Part shown: positions 16,908-25,476 of the stretch, piece by piece
Layout: each line of letters opens with the position of its first letter
Numbering within the stretch: position 1 is the first letter of the stretch
Assembly: GCA_045644765.1 (NCBI GenBank)
Contig: JAZRHM010000038.1
Location: 151,745 to 215,744 of the forward strand
DNA from: JAFTYO01 sp045644765
GTDB lineage: Bacteria; Pseudomonadota; Alphaproteobacteria; RF32; CAG-239
DNA: 64,000 bases
Reading direction: 5' to 3'
Notes under the pieces: model-generated
What the model was told of the DNA's origin: nothing
The model's input: only the letters and a program-made list of their open reading frames with translations
Database searches by the model: none
Made by a program: the position numbers and the translations under genes

Positions 16908-18217
16908 TGATGATAAAATGCAGAACATATATCATTTTAGCCATAAGCATTTTGCTTTCGTGGCAAATTGGGGTATGTTCTGCAAAAATATCTCGTCAAC
17001 AACTTGAGAAAATTGAAAACCAAGCTTATTCCAAAGAAATGGAACTCAAAAAGAAACAAGCTGAAGCTGTTGCTTTAAGTTTAGAATTAGCTAAACTCAA
17101 TAAGGATATGATAAAAGCAGCAAATAAAATTCAAGCTGATGAAGAAAAAACCACTCAAATGGAAAAGCAACTGGACCTTTTAACAAGAAAGCTTAAAGTT
17201 AGTGAAGAAAATTTTTATAAAGAACATCAAAATTTAGTTCAAACTTTGGTTTCTGTTCAAAATTTAGCATTATACCCCAGTGAGACATTGGTAATTCAGC
17301 CATTGTCACCTGTTGAAATAATCCAAAGTGCCATTTTAATGAGAGAATGTGTTCCACACATAAAAAACAATACCGATAAATTAAAAAAAGACATAGAGAA
17401 AATTCAAATTCAAAAAAACAAAATAAGCAGTTCGCTAGAAAAGCTGGAGCAGCAAAAGAAAATTTTAGTAAAACAACAAGAAAAAATTAAAAAAATGTCT
17501 GAGCAAAAAACTGCTGTAAGAAAAAAACTTGAAGGCGAAAGTTTAGCCCTTAAACAACAAGCAGATAAATTAGCATCAGAAGCATCAAACTTAAAAGAAC
17601 TTATTGAAAAATTGGAAAAAGATGAAGAGTTAAATCGTCGACGCAAAGCTGAAATTAAAAGAGCCGCAAAAAAACGTGAACAAGAAGCTTTTAAAAAACT
17701 TGAGGAAGAACAATATCGCAGAATAAAAGAAGGTAAAACAAAAGGCTTTAGTGATGAAAGCGGAAATCTTTACTCTCATGACGAAATATATTCTCTTGAA
17801 AAAATCAAACCTCAAGAAGTATCTAATCCGGCAAATTTTGCAGCTGCAAAAGGACGGTTATCTCGTCCGGCAAAAGGAGAAATTATTACCTCTTATGGAC
17901 AAGAGCTTTCAAAAGGTGTAACATCCAAAGGAATTATTATAAAAACCAGAAATATGGCACAAGTTATTGCCCCTTATGACGGATCTGTAATTTTTTCCGG
18001 TCCATTTAAGGGATATGGCAATTTAATTATTATTGAACACGGGAAAGGTTATGTATCTTTGTTAGCCGGATTAAGTTCCACCGACACACAAACCGGTCAA
18101 AGCCTTCTTGCCGGTGAACCCATAGGAATTATGCCGGATAATGAAAGTGCAAAACTATATATGGAAATCAGAAAAGATCAAAATCCCATAAACCCTGAAC
18201 CATGGCTTGAAAAATAA
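16907..18217 (+). CDS. envC: EnvC-like murein hydrolase activator (M23 fold)
   Basis: A 436-aa exported protein with a signal sequence (cleavage near VCSA, residue 26), long coiled coil over about residues 30-280, and a C-terminal LytM/M23 fold at 325-436. It probably activates cell-wall amidases at the division site from the periplasm. The LytM domain keeps the fold (IIIEHGKGY, LYMEIRKDQNPINPEPWL) but lacks most zinc ligands of active M23 peptidases, as in EnvC. ATG overlaps the gpmI stop (TAATG). A second ATG at 16910 is equally possible. Confidence 0.88.
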   Translation: MMIKCRTYIILAISILLSWQIGVCSAKISRQQLEKIENQAYSKEMELKKKQAEAVALSLELAKLNKDMIKAANKIQADEEKTTQMEKQLDLLTRKLKVSEENFYKEHQNLVQTLVSVQNLALYPSETLVIQPLSPVEIIQSAILMRECVPHIKNNTDKLKKDIEKIQIQKNKISSSLEKLEQQKKILVKQQEKIKKMSEQKTAVRKKLEGESLALKQQADKLASEASNLKELIEKLEKDEELNRRRKAEIKRAAKKREQEAFKKLEEEQYRRIKEGKTKGFSDESGNLYSHDEIYSLEKIKPQEVSNPANFAAAKGRLSRPAKGEIITSYGQELSKGVTSKGIIIKTRNMAQVIAPYDGSVIFSGPFKGYGNLIIIEHGKGYVSLLAGLSSTDTQTGQSLLAGEPIGIMPDNESAKLYMEIRKDQNPINPEPWLEK

Positions 18218-18237
18218 ATTTTAATAAGGAATGAAAA

Positions 18238-19554
18238 ATGTTAAACAAGTTTTTATTAATGTTGTCAATTGTATTACTAAGTGTCAACACAGCCGTTGCC
18301 ACCCCTAAAAAAGAGAAACAAAAAGAACCTAACACTTATGAATTGTTAAATTTGTTTGGTGAAGTTATGGAACGTGCCAAATTAAGCTACGTAGAAGAAA
18401 TTTCCGATAAAAAACTTATAGAATCAGCAATCAACGGCATGCTGACATCTCTTGATCCTCACAGCAGTTATCTTGATGCCGACAGTTTTAAATATATGAA
18501 CGAACAAACAAAAGGCAAATTCGGTGGTTTGGGCATTGAAGTCACAATGGAAAACGGCTTAGTAAAAGTTGTATCCCCTATTGATGACACACCTGCACAC
18601 AAAGCAGGAATTAAAGCAGGTGACTATATCACACACATTGATAACGAAACTGTTATTGGCCTAAACCTGAATGAAGCCGTCAGCAAAATGCGTGGAAAAA
18701 TAGGTACAAAAGTAAATCTCTCAATCAGAAGAGCTAATGAAAAACCTTTTGATGTCACAATAAAACGCCAAGAAATTAAAATTCAATCTGTCAAAACAGA
18801 AATTAAAAATGACGATATATTATATGTAAGGATTTCATCATTTGCTGAAGAAAACGACAAAAATATAACCAAGTCAGTAGAAGAAGCTTATAAAAAACTA
18901 GGCGATAAATTAAAAGGACTGGTTATTGACGTCAGAAATAATCCGGGAGGACTTTTAGATCAAGCTGTAAAAGTATCAGATTTATTTTTAGATAAAGGAG
19001 AAATTGTTTCAACAAGGTCAAGAAATGAAGAAGATACTATTAAATATAGTGCGACAGATGGTGATATATTAAAAGGTTTACCCATTGTAGTAATCATAAA
19101 TGAAGGATCAGCATCTGCTTCTGAAATTTTGGCCGGAGCTTTGCAAGATCATAAACGTGGTGTAATTTTGGGAGAAAAATCTTTTGGTAAAGGTTCTGTT
19201 CAAACAGTTGTACCTTTAGGTGGATACGGCGCAATGCGTATAACAACAGCACGCTATTATACTCCTTCGGGACATTCTATACAAGCAAAAGGCATCGAAC
19301 CTGATATTGTAGTTAAACCAGCCACTGTTAAACCTTTGGAGCGTTATGGGCTTAACCTAACAGAGGCTGAATTAAGCGGCGCATTAAAAAATGAAGAAGA
19401 AACTGATAACACAAATAAAAAAGATAAAAAGGAAGCAAAAGATAAAGAAGAAAAACAAATTGAAGATTATCAACTTCTGCGCGCTCTTGATTTGGTAAAA
19501 GCCTTATCATTATATAAAAGTGGTTTACCTGAAAAAACCGCGGAGGAAAAATAA
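18238..19554 (+). CDS. ctpA: C-terminal processing protease (S41 family)
   Basis: Periplasmic serine protease of 438 aa with signal peptide (cleavage near AVA, residue 21), PDZ domain about residues 95-180 (GGLGIEV, GIKAGDYITHIDNE) and an S41 catalytic domain. The Ser/Lys pair is visible in NEGSASASEILAG and EKSFGKGSVQT. VIDVRNNPGG is intact. Such proteases trim cell-wall enzymes and envelope proteins. The tail (about 50 residues) is highly charged. Its stop overlaps the next ATG by one base. Confidence 0.96.
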   Translation: MLNKFLLMLSIVLLSVNTAVATPKKEKQKEPNTYELLNLFGEVMERAKLSYVEEISDKKLIESAINGMLTSLDPHSSYLDADSFKYMNEQTKGKFGGLGIEVTMENGLVKVVSPIDDTPAHKAGIKAGDYITHIDNETVIGLNLNEAVSKMRGKIGTKVNLSIRRANEKPFDVTIKRQEIKIQSVKTEIKNDDILYVRISSFAEENDKNITKSVEEAYKKLGDKLKGLVIDVRNNPGGLLDQAVKVSDLFLDKGEIVSTRSRNEEDTIKYSATDGDILKGLPIVVIINEGSASASEILAGALQDHKRGVILGEKSFGKGSVQTVVPLGGYGAMRITTARYYTPSGHSIQAKGIEPDIVVKPATVKPLERYGLNLTEAELSGALKNEEETDNTNKKDKKEAKDKEEKQIEDYQLLRALDLVKALSLYKSGLPEKTAEEK

Positions 19555-20033
19555 TGGGCACTTATCGCAAATGCGCCGGTATTATTGTTTTTAATGCTGA
19601 TAAAAAAGTGCTTGTTTGCGCTCGTAATGATGATGAAGAATTTAATTGGCAATTTCCGCAAGGCGGAATAGATTCGCACGAAACACTTTTAGATGCAGCC
19701 ATAAGAGAGCTTAAGGAAGAGACATCGATTGTATCGGTTCAACCGATTATAACTTTAGATAATCCGATACGATATAATTATCCTTCCGAGGTATTATCAA
19801 AAGCAAAATTTTCGAACAAAAAACACTTAGGACAGGAAATGTATTGGTCTTTAATGTTTTTTTACGGAAATGATGATGAGATAAACCTTAATACTAAAGA
19901 ACCTGAATTCAAAGCTCATGAGTGGGTAGAACCTGAAGAGGCTATAAATCGAATTGTCTTATTTAAAAAAGATGTATATAAAAAAGCCCTCGAACAATTA
20001 CAACCATATATCAGTGCTTTTGATACAAACTAA
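19554..20033 (+). CDS. rppH: RNA pyrophosphohydrolase (Nudix)
   Basis: A 159-aa Nudix hydrolase that removes pyrophosphate from mRNA 5' ends to start decay. The N-terminus GTYRKCAGIIVFN and the QFPQGGID context are typical of RppH; the Nudix box GGIDSHE..LDAAIRELKEET near residues 38-60 is intact except that the usual final Gly is Ser. ctpA-rppH coupling by TAATG overlap follows the alphaproteobacterial pattern. It ends 5 nt from the convergent pntB stop with no visible terminator. Confidence 0.93.
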   Translation: MGTYRKCAGIIVFNADKKVLVCARNDDEEFNWQFPQGGIDSHETLLDAAIRELKEETSIVSVQPIITLDNPIRYNYPSEVLSKAKFSNKKHLGQEMYWSLMFFYGNDDEINLNTKEPEFKAHEWVEPEEAINRIVLFKKDVYKKALEQLQPYISAFDTN

Positions 20034-20038
20034 TGTCA

Positions 20039-21391
20039 TTATTGCTCTAAAGCTTTTACAATGTTTTCCGTCACTTTTTTTGCATCGCCAAACAACATCA
20101 TCGTATTGTCGGCAAAAAATAACGGATTATCGGTTTTAGAATATCCTGCGCCCAAAGTTCTTTTAACAAAAAACACTGTTTTTGCTTTATAAACATCTAG
20201 TACGGGCATACCGTATAGTGGCGATGTTGTAAGTGTTTTAGCCACCGGATTAGTTATATCATTTGCGCCTATCACATAGGCGACATCGGCGGTTGCAAAT
20301 TCATGATTTATATCGTCCATCTCAAAAACATCATCATAATCTATACCCGCTTCTGCCAACAAAACATTCATATGTCCGGGCATTCTGCCTGCAACCGGAT
20401 GAATAGCAAATTTCACACTTGCCCCATATTTATTTTTTAATATTGTTGCCATGTTTTTTAGAGCAAATTGAGCTTCTGCCGCCGCCATGCCATACCCTGG
20501 CACGATAATGATTTTTGAAGAATTTTCAAGTATAAAAGCTGCATCTTCTGCACTTGCAACATGAACCTTTTTATCTTTAAGCTCAATTTCCATATCATTT
20601 TGAGTTTTATTAAAAAACAACACATCCAATAATGAACGATTTATGGCTTTTGTCATAATAAAAGTTAAAATACAGCCGCTTGCACCAATGATAGCACCTG
20701 TTATTATAAGAACAACATTACTTACGGAAAAACCAATAGCACTTGCCGCTAAACCCGAACAGGCATTAAGCATGGAAACAATAATTGGCATATCGGCGCC
20801 ACCAATCGGCATTACAACTAAAACACTCCATAAAAAAGCAAAACACATTAAATAAAACAATGTATCAAGATCAGGTGTTATTAAAAAGTTACCTAAAGCG
20901 AACGCCAAAATCAAAAAAGAAAACAAATTAAGTATATTATGTAAAGGTAGTTTTCTTAAATATGTTCTTGCAATGCCTTGTAATTTGAAATATGCAATCA
21001 TAGAACCCATAAAGGCAACCGCTCCGATTATAACAGATAAAGCCATTTCCAAATATGCCTCATTAGAATTTCTTATTTCGGTTAAAGCAACCAAAACCGA
21101 AGATAGCCCCCCTAAACCGTTAAACACTGCCACCATTTGCGGCAAAGCCGTAATTTTTACTTTCAAGCCTGATATCACACCAACCAAAGCACCAAGAAAG
21201 ATGGCTATTAATATCCAAATATGGTTTTGTTCAGGCAAAACAAATAATGTGGCAGCAACAGCAAAAAACATACCCAACATACCTAATCTGTTAGATATAA
21301 GAGCTGTCTTAGGTTTTGCTAACCCTCGTATCGTAATAATAAATAACAGACTAACCAGTAAATATATTAAATATAATTCTTTATTTAACAT
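20039..21391 (-). CDS. pntB: NAD(P) transhydrogenase subunit beta
   Basis: Proton-translocating transhydrogenase beta subunit, about 450 aa: an N-terminal membrane part of about 260 residues with eight or more helices, then the NADP(H)-binding domain III (VPGYGMAAAEAQ, HPVAGRMPGHMNVLLAEA, VIGANDITNPVA, KRTLGAGYS). It couples NADH-to-NADPH hydride transfer to the proton gradient. The ATG at 21391 is preferred (AAAAAGGATG upstream), overlapping pntAB by 11 nt; an in-frame ATG at 21400 is too close to that site. Confidence 0.95.
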   Translation of the reverse strand: MLNKELYLIYLLVSLLFIITIRGLAKPKTALISNRLGMLGMFFAVAATLFVLPEQNHIWILIAIFLGALVGVISGLKVKITALPQMVAVFNGLGGLSSVLVALTEIRNSNEAYLEMALSVIIGAVAFMGSMIAYFKLQGIARTYLRKLPLHNILNLFSFLILAFALGNFLITPDLDTLFYLMCFAFLWSVLVVMPIGGADMPIIVSMLNACSGLAASAIGFSVSNVVLIITGAIIGASGCILTFIMTKAINRSLLDVLFFNKTQNDMEIELKDKKVHVASAEDAAFILENSSKIIIVPGYGMAAAEAQFALKNMATILKNKYGASVKFAIHPVAGRMPGHMNVLLAEAGIDYDDVFEMDDINHEFATADVAYVIGANDITNPVAKTLTTSPLYGMPVLDVYKAKTVFFVKRTLGAGYSKTDNPLFFADNTMMLFGDAKKVTENIVKALEQ

Positions 21392-21677
21392 GTTTATCAT
21401 CCTTTTTCTTAAACATGGCCAACATTCTTTCGGACACGGCAAAACCGCCAAAAATATTTACTGAAGCTAAAAACACGGCACAAATACTCAAATTTTCACT
21501 TATTGAGTCGCTTTCAGAATATGCGGCAACATATAATGCGCCGATAATAACAATTCCGGAAATTGCATTTGAAACACTCATTAAAGGAGAATGAAGAGCA
21601 GGAGTAACACCCCAAACAACAAAATAGCCTATAAAACAAGCTAGGATAAATATAGTAAATAAAAATAAGGACGTCAT
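21381..21677 (-). CDS. pntAB: NAD(P) transhydrogenase subunit alpha-2 (membrane part)
   Basis: A 98-aa membrane subunit with three hydrophobic segments, equal to the C-terminal membrane part of the E. coli PntA. GVTPALHSPLMSVSNAISGI is the family mark. The separate gene shows the three-subunit layout known from Rhodospirillum rubrum. It starts 1 nt after pntAA ends and overlaps pntB by 11 nt, implying coupled translation. Confidence 0.94.
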   Translation of the reverse strand: MTSLFLFTIFILACFIGYFVVWGVTPALHSPLMSVSNAISGIVIIGALYVAAYSESDSISENLSICAVFLASVNIFGGFAVSERMLAMFKKKDDKHVK

Positions 21678-21678
21678 A

Positions 21679-22674
21679 TTATTCCTTTCTTATCTTAAAA
21701 TCATAACACAAACACATAGAATCTATAATTTCATCATCAAAATTTATTTTGAAACTATTTCCTCCGTTTTCTTTTATCAAATTAAACACATTTTCTGAAA
21801 AAAGCCTACTGGCAGAATCTGCAATATCGCTTGCAAAAAACATATTTTGTATTAGCTTTATATCTTTTCTTAAGCCTTTTGTTTCCACATTAGCGCAAGA
21901 TAAATCTACAATTACAGAATTTGGCGGCATTTGTTCCAAATCTTTTTTTGTAAACAATAAAGGAGCTTTTTTCCCTTGCGGCATAACGGTTGTCATTAAG
22001 ATATCAACAGTTCTTAAAATATCTGATAGATTATCAGATTCAACAAAGCGTCCTCCCAAAGAAATTGTTTCTTCTTTTGTTTCGGCTCTGGTATCTGATG
22101 CATAAACAATTGCCCCCATTCTCTTAAATGTTGCCAAAGCTTGTAAACCGGCAACACCAAGCCCTACTATCAACACTTTCACAGGCTTTATTGTGCCGGC
22201 AGATGTTATCATCATCGGCACAGCCCTATTTAACATATTCATAGCGGTTAAAGCTGCTTTATATCCGCTTAAATTACTTTGTGATGATAATATGTCGACA
22301 CTTTGCGCTCGTGAAATTCTTGGCACTCTTTCCAAAGCAAGTGCTGTCACTCCGGTTTCAGCAAGCGATATATAATTTATATCACTTTCAAAATTTGCTA
22401 TCAGAATTTGCCCTTTTTTTAATTTTTTATATTCATACTCCGGCAAAGCCCATACATTTACCAAAACGTCTGCGTGCTTTAAAATATCATTACGATTTTT
22501 TAAAACCAAAGCCCCATTTTTTATATAATCATCATCGTTAAAGCCGGATTGTATACCTAATCCTCTTTCAATAATAATTTCAAAACCCAGATTTTTATAT
22601 TTACCAACAATATCAGGAATTATAGCCACACGTCTTTCCTGATATTTTGTTTCTCTTAATGCACCGATTATCAT
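21679..22674 (-). CDS. pntAA: NAD(P) transhydrogenase subunit alpha-1 (NAD-binding)
   Basis: A 331-aa soluble NAD(H)-binding domain I, homologous to alanine dehydrogenase. Marks: ALRETKYQERRVAIIPD at the start, QSNLSGYKA near residue 135, the Rossmann glycine motif VLIVGLGVAGLQA near 165, and SDTRAETKEE after it. It is shorter than many PntAA proteins (about 370-380 aa), ending soon after the Rossmann domain without a long tail. First gene of the pntAA-pntAB-pntB operon; divergent from the chromate-type transporter. Confidence 0.94.
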   Translation of the reverse strand: MIIGALRETKYQERRVAIIPDIVGKYKNLGFEIIIERGLGIQSGFNDDDYIKNGALVLKNRNDILKHADVLVNVWALPEYEYKKLKKGQILIANFESDINYISLAETGVTALALERVPRISRAQSVDILSSQSNLSGYKAALTAMNMLNRAVPMMITSAGTIKPVKVLIVGLGVAGLQALATFKRMGAIVYASDTRAETKEETISLGGRFVESDNLSDILRTVDILMTTVMPQGKKAPLLFTKKDLEQMPPNSVIVDLSCANVETKGLRKDIKLIQNMFFASDIADSASRLFSENVFNLIKENGGNSFKINFDDEIIDSMCLCYDFKIRKE

Positions 22675-22731
22675 TTTTTCCTCTTTTATTTTGATAATAT
22701 TTAATATAATATCGATATAACATAAACCAAG

Positions 22732-23301
22732 ATGAAATTTAACATTATGAATATGCTTATAAAACTTTTTATTTCATTTTTCAAAATAGGCTTGTTTACC
22801 TTCGGTGGCGGATATGCCATGTTACCACTATTAAAAGCTGAGGTTGTTGAAAAACAAAAATGGATAACCGAAGATGAGCTTTTGGATTATTTTTCAATCG
22901 GGCAATGTACTCCTGGTATTATTGCCGTTAATGTAGCAACTTTTTGCGGTTACAAACTAAAAAAAACAATAGGTGCCATCACAGCCACCTTGGGGATAAT
23001 ATGCCCATCAATTATAGTGATATGCCTTATTGCGGCTATACTTAATATGTATATAAACAACACATACGTAACTCACGCTCTTGCCGGCATCAGACTTGGT
23101 GTTTGCGCTCTTATAAGTGTATTAGTTTTTGATATGGCTAAAAAAATATATTCTCAAAGTTGCCATAAACACCTTCATTTTTTCATATTTATACTTTCAT
23201 TGGCAATCCTTTTATTTGCTGGTATAAGCGCTGTTGTTACAGTAATTATGGCCGGTGTTATAGGTTTTATTCCAAAATTTTTGAAATGGAGGAATAAATG
23301 A
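22732..23301 (+). CDS. Chromate-type transporter, first half-size subunit
   Basis: A 189-aa half-length CHR-family membrane protein with about six helices. The N-terminal block FKIGLFTFGGGYAMLPLL and the GQCTPGIIAVNVATFCGY motif are the CHR signature. Half-size CHR proteins work as heterodimers of opposite topology. No clear Shine-Dalgarno; an alternative ATG lies at 22747. Its stop overlaps the next start (ATGA). Substrate may be chromate/sulfate or something else; family firm, substrate not. Confidence 0.88.
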   Translation: MKFNIMNMLIKLFISFFKIGLFTFGGGYAMLPLLKAEVVEKQKWITEDELLDYFSIGQCTPGIIAVNVATFCGYKLKKTIGAITATLGIICPSIIVICLIAAILNMYINNTYVTHALAGIRLGVCALISVLVFDMAKKIYSQSCHKHLHFFIFILSLAILLFAGISAVVTVIMAGVIGFIPKFLKWRNK

Positions 23302-23816
23302 TATATTTAACACTGTTTGTTGAGTTTTTTAAAATTGGTCTTTTTGCTATCGGCGGTGGAGCTGCTACCATTCCGTTTTTATTTGATTTAAGCGAGAAAT
23401 ATAAGTGGTTTGGTTTTGAAGATCTTACAAACATGATTGCTGTTGCAGAATCAACCCCTGGTCCGATTGGCGTAAACATGGCAACTTTTGCCGGTTTTCA
23501 AACTGCCGGAATATTAGGAGGAATAATTGCTACAATCGGACTTGTTACACCATCTGTCATTATCATAATTTTGATAGCAAAACTCCTTAAAAACTATGCA
23601 CAAAACCCAAACGTTCAGTTAGTTTTAAGTTCAATTAAACCTGCCGTATTGGCACTTATCATATTTGCCCTAATGTCGATTGCAAAAATCAGTATTGTTG
23701 ATTATTTAAGTCTTGGTATTTTCTTTATATTAACAATTATAATGTTAAAATACAAAAAAAGTCCGATATTGTATATCTTATTATCTGCTGTTATCGGAAT
23801 TATATTAAAGCTTTAA
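23298..23816 (+). CDS. Chromate-type transporter, second half-size subunit
   Basis: A 172-aa partner of the preceding gene, starting 4 nt inside it after GGAGGAAT. It shows the same repeat: FKIGLFAIGGGAATIPFL and AESTPGPIGVNMATFAGF. About six helices. The two halves probably assemble into one transporter. Followed 10 nt later by the adenosine kinase gene, so all three may be cotranscribed. Confidence 0.88.
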   Translation: MIYLTLFVEFFKIGLFAIGGGAATIPFLFDLSEKYKWFGFEDLTNMIAVAESTPGPIGVNMATFAGFQTAGILGGIIATIGLVTPSVIIIILIAKLLKNYAQNPNVQLVLSSIKPAVLALIIFALMSIAKISIVDYLSLGIFFILTIIMLKYKKSPILYILLSAVIGIILKL

Positions 23817-23826
23817 GGAGAATAAA

Positions 23827-24843
23827 ATGAACGAAATTGACACCATTTATGATGTAGTCGGCATAGGAAACGCTATGGTAGACGTTTTGGCAAAAGTAGG
23901 CGACGGTTTTTTAAGCGAAAGAAATTTGATTAAAGGTTGTATGACACTTGTTGATGCGTCAACGGCCGGAAAAATATATTCAGACATTGTGCCTGAACGC
24001 GAAGTTTCCGGTGGCTCTGCGGCAAACACCGTTGCAGGTCTTGCCTCATTAGGTGCTGATTGTGCTTTTATCGGTAAAGTTCATGATGACGAACTCGGAC
24101 AAAACTTCAAGCGTGATATAGGAGCCGCCGGAATCGACTTTTTCACCCCTCCTCTGTTAGAAGGTCCCGCAACAGGAAGAAGCATTGTCCTTGTCACCCC
24201 CGATGCCGAACGCTCAATGTTTACTTATTTGGGAGCCGCAACTCGTTTAAGTATGGCAGATATTGATGAAAATACCATAAAATCTGCAAAATATACCTTT
24301 GTTGAAGGATATCTTTGGGACGAAGAAGAAGCCCGAATGGCTGTTATAAAAGCATGCGAACTTGCGCACCTCCATAAACGTAAAGTAGCTTTTACGCTTT
24401 CTGATAAAAACTGCACAATAAGACATCGTCCGCAATTGTTAGAATTTATTGATAAACATGTTGATATATTGTTTTGTAATGAACATGAGATAAAAGCACT
24501 CTTTGATGTAGAAGATTTTTATAAAGCTCTAGATTTAATTAAACCGATGGTAGAAATTGCAGCCATCACACGCAATGCAAAAGGTTCAGTTGTTGTAAAC
24601 GGCAGGGTAAAAATTTTTGTTGAAGCAGAAAAAGTTGACGGCGTTGTAGATACAACCGGTGCCGGAGACTTATATGCCGCCGGATTTTTATATGGAATGA
24701 CCAAAGAAAGAAGTTTAGGCACATGCGCCATGATAGGAAGTATGGCAGCCTCCGAGATAATAACTCACTACGGGGCAAGACCTGAAGTTTCATTAAGAGG
24801 GTTTGTCCGAAACAGACTTCTGCAATATGGTAAAAAAGCTTAA
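23827..24843 (+). CDS. Adenosine kinase (PfkB family)
   Basis: A 338-aa ribokinase-fold sugar kinase of the alphaproteobacterial adenosine-kinase type, likely making AMP from adenosine for salvage. Marks: GIGNAMVDVLA near the start, SGGSAANTVAGLASLG, FIGKVHDDELG, and the catalytic DTTGAGDLYAAGFLYG near residue 277. AAGGAGAATAAA precedes the ATG. Together with apt at 61.5-62 kb it points to purine salvage. PfkB members vary in substrate, so adenosine is probable rather than certain. Confidence 0.88.
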   Translation: MNEIDTIYDVVGIGNAMVDVLAKVGDGFLSERNLIKGCMTLVDASTAGKIYSDIVPEREVSGGSAANTVAGLASLGADCAFIGKVHDDELGQNFKRDIGAAGIDFFTPPLLEGPATGRSIVLVTPDAERSMFTYLGAATRLSMADIDENTIKSAKYTFVEGYLWDEEEARMAVIKACELAHLHKRKVAFTLSDKNCTIRHRPQLLEFIDKHVDILFCNEHEIKALFDVEDFYKALDLIKPMVEIAAITRNAKGSVVVNGRVKIFVEAEKVDGVVDTTGAGDLYAAGFLYGMTKERSLGTCAMIGSMAASEIITHYGARPEVSLRGFVRNRLLQYGKKA

Positions 24844-24854
24844 AGTTTAAAACT

Positions 24855-24889
24855 AAACACCGTGCTTTAATAGCACGGTGTTTTTTTTC
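24855..24889 (+). terminator. Terminator after the adenosine kinase gene
   Basis: Ten-bp stem ACACCGTGCT/AGCACGGTGT, TTAAT loop, T8. Confidence 0.93.
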
Positions 24890-24903
24890 TGCTTGAAGCA
24901 AAC

Positions 24904-25215
24904 TTACATCAAATTCTTATCCATTTTTTTAACCACGTGAGTAAACAAGATTCCGGTAAAAACATAGACCAACACACTAATGCCTAAGTTTGTCATGTAA
25001 TCATTCACCGAAATCGTACCACCCATAAAAGTGAACATAGTCAAAACCATGTACAACATCAAGGAAAAATTTGCTGCAATTAAATGCATAAATCTTTTTC
25101 TTTTAGTTAAAGCTGTACACTCTTCAAAAGCTAACATCATCATGATAAATACTACAATAGCCATGACAATTGCAGTGACCCAAAACATGGTGCATAAAAT
25201 AGAACTTGGACTCAT
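24904..25215 (-). CDS. Small three-helix membrane protein
   Basis: About 103 aa with three hydrophobic segments separated by EECTALTKRKR and GGTISVNDY, ending in a basic tail. No family recognised. The ATG at 25215 fits best because the N-terminus then begins MSPSSIL and runs into the first helix; the open frame upstream is AT-rich and non-coding in look. There is no Shine-Dalgarno, as in the other no-SD membrane genes at 11296, 51643 and 52134. A TTAGAC-N16-TATAAT promoter lies about 40 nt upstream on the minus strand. Confidence 0.6.
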   Translation of the reverse strand: MSPSSILCTMFWVTAIVMAIVVFIMMMLAFEECTALTKRKRFMHLIAANFSLMLYMVLTMFTFMGGTISVNDYMTNLGISVLVYVFTGILFTHVVKKMDKNLM

Positions 25216-25476
25216 AATAAATAGATTTTTTAAATTAGTAATTATATTAATTATTATAATTTGTCTAAAATATAGCATGTTTTCTGCAAAAAACAAGTTT
25301 TTTTTCTTGAAATTTAAAAAAAACGCGCTAATGTGCAAAAAAAATTTATGTCATAAATTAATTAACTCATCCTTTTCTCATAAAAAACTACGCCGGAAAT
25401 AATATAATGACGAAGTTCACAAAAGGTATATGAAGAATAATTTCGTGACATAGCAACCATTTAGGAGAAAAATAAA